Source: Amycolatopsis japonica (GTDB taxonomy: Bacteria; Actinomycetota; Actinomycetes; Mycobacteriales; Pseudonocardiaceae). Taken from it: a stretch of 64,000 nucleotides of DNA. Under the pieces are notes generated by a model. The model had not been told where the DNA came from and did no database searches. It saw only the letters and a list, made by a program, of their open reading frames with translations. A program made the translations under genes and the position numbers. Shown here one piece after another: positions 61,253 through 64,000 of this stretch. The stretch lies in assembly GCF_000732925.1 (NCBI RefSeq), contig NZ_CP008953.1:4898001-4962000 (forward strand). Reading direction: 5' to 3'. The stretch's first letter is position 1; each line of letters opens with the position of its first letter.

Positions 61253-63193
61253 ATGCGACGACTCTTCGTACTTCTCTGCGCCCTTTTCCTGCTCGCGACG
61301 GCCGTCCCCGCGGCGGCCGATACACCGTCCGATCCGGTTCCCGGCGAAAGACCCCCGCTGGGAATCACCTGGGCGACTGGGGATCCCTACTGCGTCTACC
61401 AATACAGCGAGAACGCCGTGAAAGCCGCGGCGGACCAGCTGGTCAGCTCGGGGCTGCGTGACGCCGGATACGAGTACGTCATGCTCGGCGACTGCTGGCA
61501 GGCGGCTCAGCGCGACGCCGACGGCAAGCTCACCGCCCGCGCCAGTTTCCCGTCGGGCATCCCGGCGCTGGTGGAGTACGTGCACTCGCGCGGGCTCAAG
61601 ATCGGTTTCTACAGCGGAACGGGGGCGACGACCTGCAGCCGTCAGGCGGCGGGCTCACTCGACCACGAAGACCTCGACGCCCGGACCTTCGCCGACTGGG
61701 GCGCGGATTACCTGCGCTACGACACCTGTTACAGCGTCAACGGTGACGCGCCCGCGCGGGTCAAGAAGATGGCGGACGCGATCAAGCGCACCGGCCGTCC
61801 GATCACCCTCGAAATCGACGACTACGACCGCGAGCAGAAGCCGTGGCTGTGGGCACGGGCGGCGGGCGCACAGGTCTGGCGCACCTACAAGAACTCGACC
61901 ACCAACTTCGGCTACTCGGCGAACAGTCTCGACAAGCAGTACGGACTCGACGGCTACAAGGGCCCGGGCGGCTGGAACATGCCGGGCCCGTTCACCTTCA
62001 GCTACCTCGACACCGCGGAGCGCCAAGCCAAACTCGGGCTGTGGGCGGTGCTCAACGCGCCGCTGGTCGCCGACATGGCGCTGACGGCTGACACCACGCT
62101 CCCCGCCGCGGAGATGAGCAACCGCGACATCATCGCCGTCCAGCAGGACTGGGCGGGGGTCGCCGGGCACAAGGTCCGCGACACGGGCTGGACCGAGGTG
62201 TGGACGAAACCGATGTCCGACGGCTCGGCCGTCCTGGCGCTGTTCAACCGCGGCGAACTCGCCGCGCCGATCACCACCTCCGTTGCCGACGCCGGACTCC
62301 CCGCCGCGGCCGGATATCGCGTGCGCGACCTGTGGACGGGCGACGAGACCGTGACGACCGGCGCGCTCGGCGGCACCGTCGGACGGCACGCCGCCACCGT
62401 GCTGCGGGTATGGCCGACGAACGTGACCGCCGCACCGCGGACGTCGCTGACCGTCGACCTGCCCGACTCCGTACCGCCGTCCCAGCCGGTGACCACCACG
62501 GTCAAGTTCACCAACTCCGGCACGACGCCGATCACCGGAGCCCACCTGAGCTTGACCGCGCCCGCACAGTGGCAGTTCGACGGCCCCGCCGAAGCGACCA
62601 CGGAGACCGTCGAACCGGGTTCCACTTGGGAGACCGCGGTGACGCTGCGTCCGGTTTCGACCGCGACCGAGCCGTTCAAGATGCCGGCCACGGTGGCCTA
62701 CACGACCGCGCAGGGCCCGCGGACCGCGACCGCGTCGGCCGAGTCGCCGCTCATGCTCGCGCCGAATCCGCCGTACAGCAACGGATTGCTGAGCACCCAG
62801 CCGTGGATCTCCACGGAGAACGGCCTCGGCCCGGTGGAGCGGGACAGTATCGACAACGGCCATCCGTTCACGATCAACGGAAAGGTCGAAACGCGCGGCG
62901 GGCTGGGGGCCCACGCGCCGTCGGTCGTGCGGTACTACCTCGGCGGCAAATGCAAGCAGTTCACCGCGACCGTCGGTGTCGACGACCGCGGGCCGAACGG
63001 GACGCTCGGGTTCCGGGTGCTCGGTGACGGCGTCGAACTGGAGGCCACAGGAGACATGCAGCATGGGGACGCCGCGCAGCGTCTGGTCGTGCCGCTGACG
63101 GGCGTGCAGGTGCTCGCGCTCGCCGTGGACGACGCCGGCGACGGCTCGGCCGATGACTGGGGTGACTGGGTGATGCCGTACATCAGCTGCTGA
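61253..63193 (+). CDS. Secreted GH27-like protein with NEW3 and NPCBM domains
   Basis: 646 residues from ATG 61253 (GGAGGGG upstream). Signal peptide to about 23 (AVPAAAD). GH27 alpha-galactosidase-like barrel (PLGITWATGDPYCVYQYSEN, GYEYVMLGDCWQ, GLKIGFYSGTGATTC) with the nucleophile-type Asp in YLRYDTCYS (about 155). The acid/base region differs from the family: the usual WRT.GDI segment reads WRTYKNST and the WNDPDML segment reads WNMPGPF. C-terminal beta domain, a NEW3-type domain (PVTTTVKFTNSGTTPITGAHL, about 400-500) and an NPCBM module (GLGAHAPSVVRYYLGGKCKQFTATVGVDD, about 540-640). Activity is therefore uncertain. Confidence 0.85.
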   Translation: MRRLFVLLCALFLLATAVPAAADTPSDPVPGERPPLGITWATGDPYCVYQYSENAVKAAADQLVSSGLRDAGYEYVMLGDCWQAAQRDADGKLTARASFPSGIPALVEYVHSRGLKIGFYSGTGATTCSRQAAGSLDHEDLDARTFADWGADYLRYDTCYSVNGDAPARVKKMADAIKRTGRPITLEIDDYDREQKPWLWARAAGAQVWRTYKNSTTNFGYSANSLDKQYGLDGYKGPGGWNMPGPFTFSYLDTAERQAKLGLWAVLNAPLVADMALTADTTLPAAEMSNRDIIAVQQDWAGVAGHKVRDTGWTEVWTKPMSDGSAVLALFNRGELAAPITTSVADAGLPAAAGYRVRDLWTGDETVTTGALGGTVGRHAATVLRVWPTNVTAAPRTSLTVDLPDSVPPSQPVTTTVKFTNSGTTPITGAHLSLTAPAQWQFDGPAEATTETVEPGSTWETAVTLRPVSTATEPFKMPATVAYTTAQGPRTATASAESPLMLAPNPPYSNGLLSTQPWISTENGLGPVERDSIDNGHPFTINGKVETRGGLGAHAPSVVRYYLGGKCKQFTATVGVDDRGPNGTLGFRVLGDGVELEATGDMQHGDAAQRLVVPLTGVQVLALAVDDAGDGSADDWGDWVMPYISC

Positions 63194-63207
63194 GCCTCTG
63201 GTGGCAG

Positions 63208-63262
63208 GTCCGTGAAGGCCTCCTTGAGGGACTCTGGGTCCCTCAAGGAGGCCTTCACGGAC
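63208..63262. terminator. 25-bp perfect hairpin terminator
   Basis: Perfect stem starting GTCCGTGAAGGCCTCCTTGA with loop TCTGG, between two converging genes; the stop codon of the GlxA-type gene lies within it. Confidence 0.9.
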
Positions 63263-64000
63263 CGGGCAACGACCGTCGGAAGGCGGCGCGATAGTCCCTG
63301 GGCCGCCGTCCCGTGTGCTTCGCGAAAAGAGCGGCGAACGTCCCCGGGTCCCGGTAGCCGACGGCGGCACAGATCCCGGCGACCGTGCGGTCCGTGGTCT
63401 CCAGGAGGTGGCGGGCGCGCCGGACCCGTGCGGAATGCAGGTATTCGAGCGGGCTCTGCCCGGCTTCCGCCGCGAACCTCCGCAGCATCGTCCGGGTGCT
63501 GACGTTGAACCGTCCGGCCAACGCGGCGAGGTCGTAGCGGGCGGCCAGGTTCTGGTCGAGCCATCGCATGACCGGGCGGGCGAACCCGTTGCCCGGCCTG
63601 GGAAGCAGCCGCGCGTCGACGTACGGCGTCTGCGAAGACCGCGCGTCGTCGACCAGCGCCACCCGCGCCGTCTTCCGTGCCACTTCGGCACCGTTGTGTT
63701 CCCGGATCAGTCCGAGCGCGAAGTCGTACATGGCACTGAAGGCCGCCGTCGTCGTGACTCCCCTGTCGGTGACGACGAGATGCTCTGGCTGGACCAGGGC
63801 TTCAGGACGACGCCGGGCCAGCTCGTCCGCGAAGAGCCACGAGGTGGTGACGCGGCGATGGTCGAGGAGCCCGGCCTCGGCGAGCAGGAACGCGCCGACG
63901 CAGATCGAGACGACGACGTTGCCCGCGGCGGCGTGGGCGCGGATCGCCTCGACCTCTCCAGCAAGACGCGCCAGCTTCGCGCCGATGTCCTGGCCGAGCA
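63255..64000 (-). CDS. GlxA-type AraC-family regulator (partial, N-terminus off window)
   Basis: The frame is open to the window's right edge. The visible part has the DJ-1/PfpI (GATase1-like) core with the nucleophile-elbow region VVSICVGAFLLAEAGLLDHRR, then the helix ATTAAFSAMYDFALGLIR-type segment, and the C-terminal AraC HTH (VMRWLDQNLAARYDLAALAGRF, VSTRTMLRRFAAEAGQSPLEYL, GYRDPGTFAALFAKHTG). A transcription activator for an unknown ligand. An internal ATG at 63731 exists but the conserved frame extends upstream. Confidence 0.93.
   Translation of the reverse strand, partial: LGQDIGAKLARLAGEVEAIRAHAAAGNVVVSICVGAFLLAEAGLLDHRRVTTSWLFADELARRRPEALVQPEHLVVTDRGVTTTAAFSAMYDFALGLIREHNGAEVARKTARVALVDDARSSQTPYVDARLLPRPGNGFARPVMRWLDQNLAARYDLAALAGRFNVSTRTMLRRFAAEAGQSPLEYLHSARVRRARHLLETTDRTVAGICAAVGYRDPGTFAALFAKHTGRRPRDYRAAFRRSLPGP

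Overview
The DNA is high-GC with long operons, 1- and 4-nt stop/start overlaps, GTG and TTG starts, an SAM-dependent methyltransferase of the DUF574 type, an ECF sigma factor of the ECF42 type and a cytoplasmic-type contractile injection locus. This points to an actinomycete of the Pseudonocardiaceae, most likely an Amycolatopsis-like organism. The genus is inferred from overall character, not from a search. No rRNA, tRNA or CRISPR was seen.

Bases 1-14120 (minus strand) are the 5' part of an NRPS/PKS assembly line. Transcription runs leftward: a 21-codon leader ORF, A-PCP-KS (no AT), A-PCP-C-PCP, KS-AT-KR-DH-ACP, then C-A cut by the window edge. Several module features are unusual: an AT-less KS, an extra carrier protein, and KR placed before DH. 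An IS110-family element (about 14601-15941) sits immediately upstream, inserted inside a copy of a palindromic repeat that recurs through the window.

Bases 16488-26516 hold housekeeping and accessory genes: a secreted protein, an S1 protease, a DUF574 methyltransferase, a ferredoxin-reductase/DUF2231 operon, a YCII-ECF42 sigma operon with a decayed AhpD-like gene, an extracellular intradiol dioxygenase and a two-component pair.

Bases 26616-53998 form an extracellular/cytoplasmic contractile injection system (eCIS/CIS) locus. It has a sheath, two gp19-like tubes, a LysM/CIS-tube protein, VgrG-like spike, PAAR tip, gp25, baseplate J and tail protein I, an AAA+ ATPase, a DUF4255 cap protein, a DUF4157 metalloprotease-like core protein and DUF6760. 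Accessory genes encode a VQR-repeat protein, a zinc-ribbon/TM/discoidin-like protein, an exported TolB/vWA protein and an Ig-like membrane protein. In the middle, read in the opposite direction, is a large putative effector with a nuclease-like C-terminal tip, followed by an overlapping candidate immunity gene. Four promoters of the locus share a 16-bp palindrome (TGCCCG-2 nt-CGGGCA type), which suggests one regulon. The atypical LuxR-type regulator at 26616 is a candidate for its control.

Bases 54068-64000 return to ordinary genes: a phosphotransferase, a broken MHS transporter, DUF1330, a LiaF-like membrane protein, two coupled unknown genes, a PadR regulator with an MFS exporter, a secreted GH27-like protein with C-terminal carbohydrate-binding domains, and a GlxA/AraC-type regulator cut by the edge. 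Long perfect hairpins (stems of 10-30 bp) occupy many of the intergenic gaps across the whole window.
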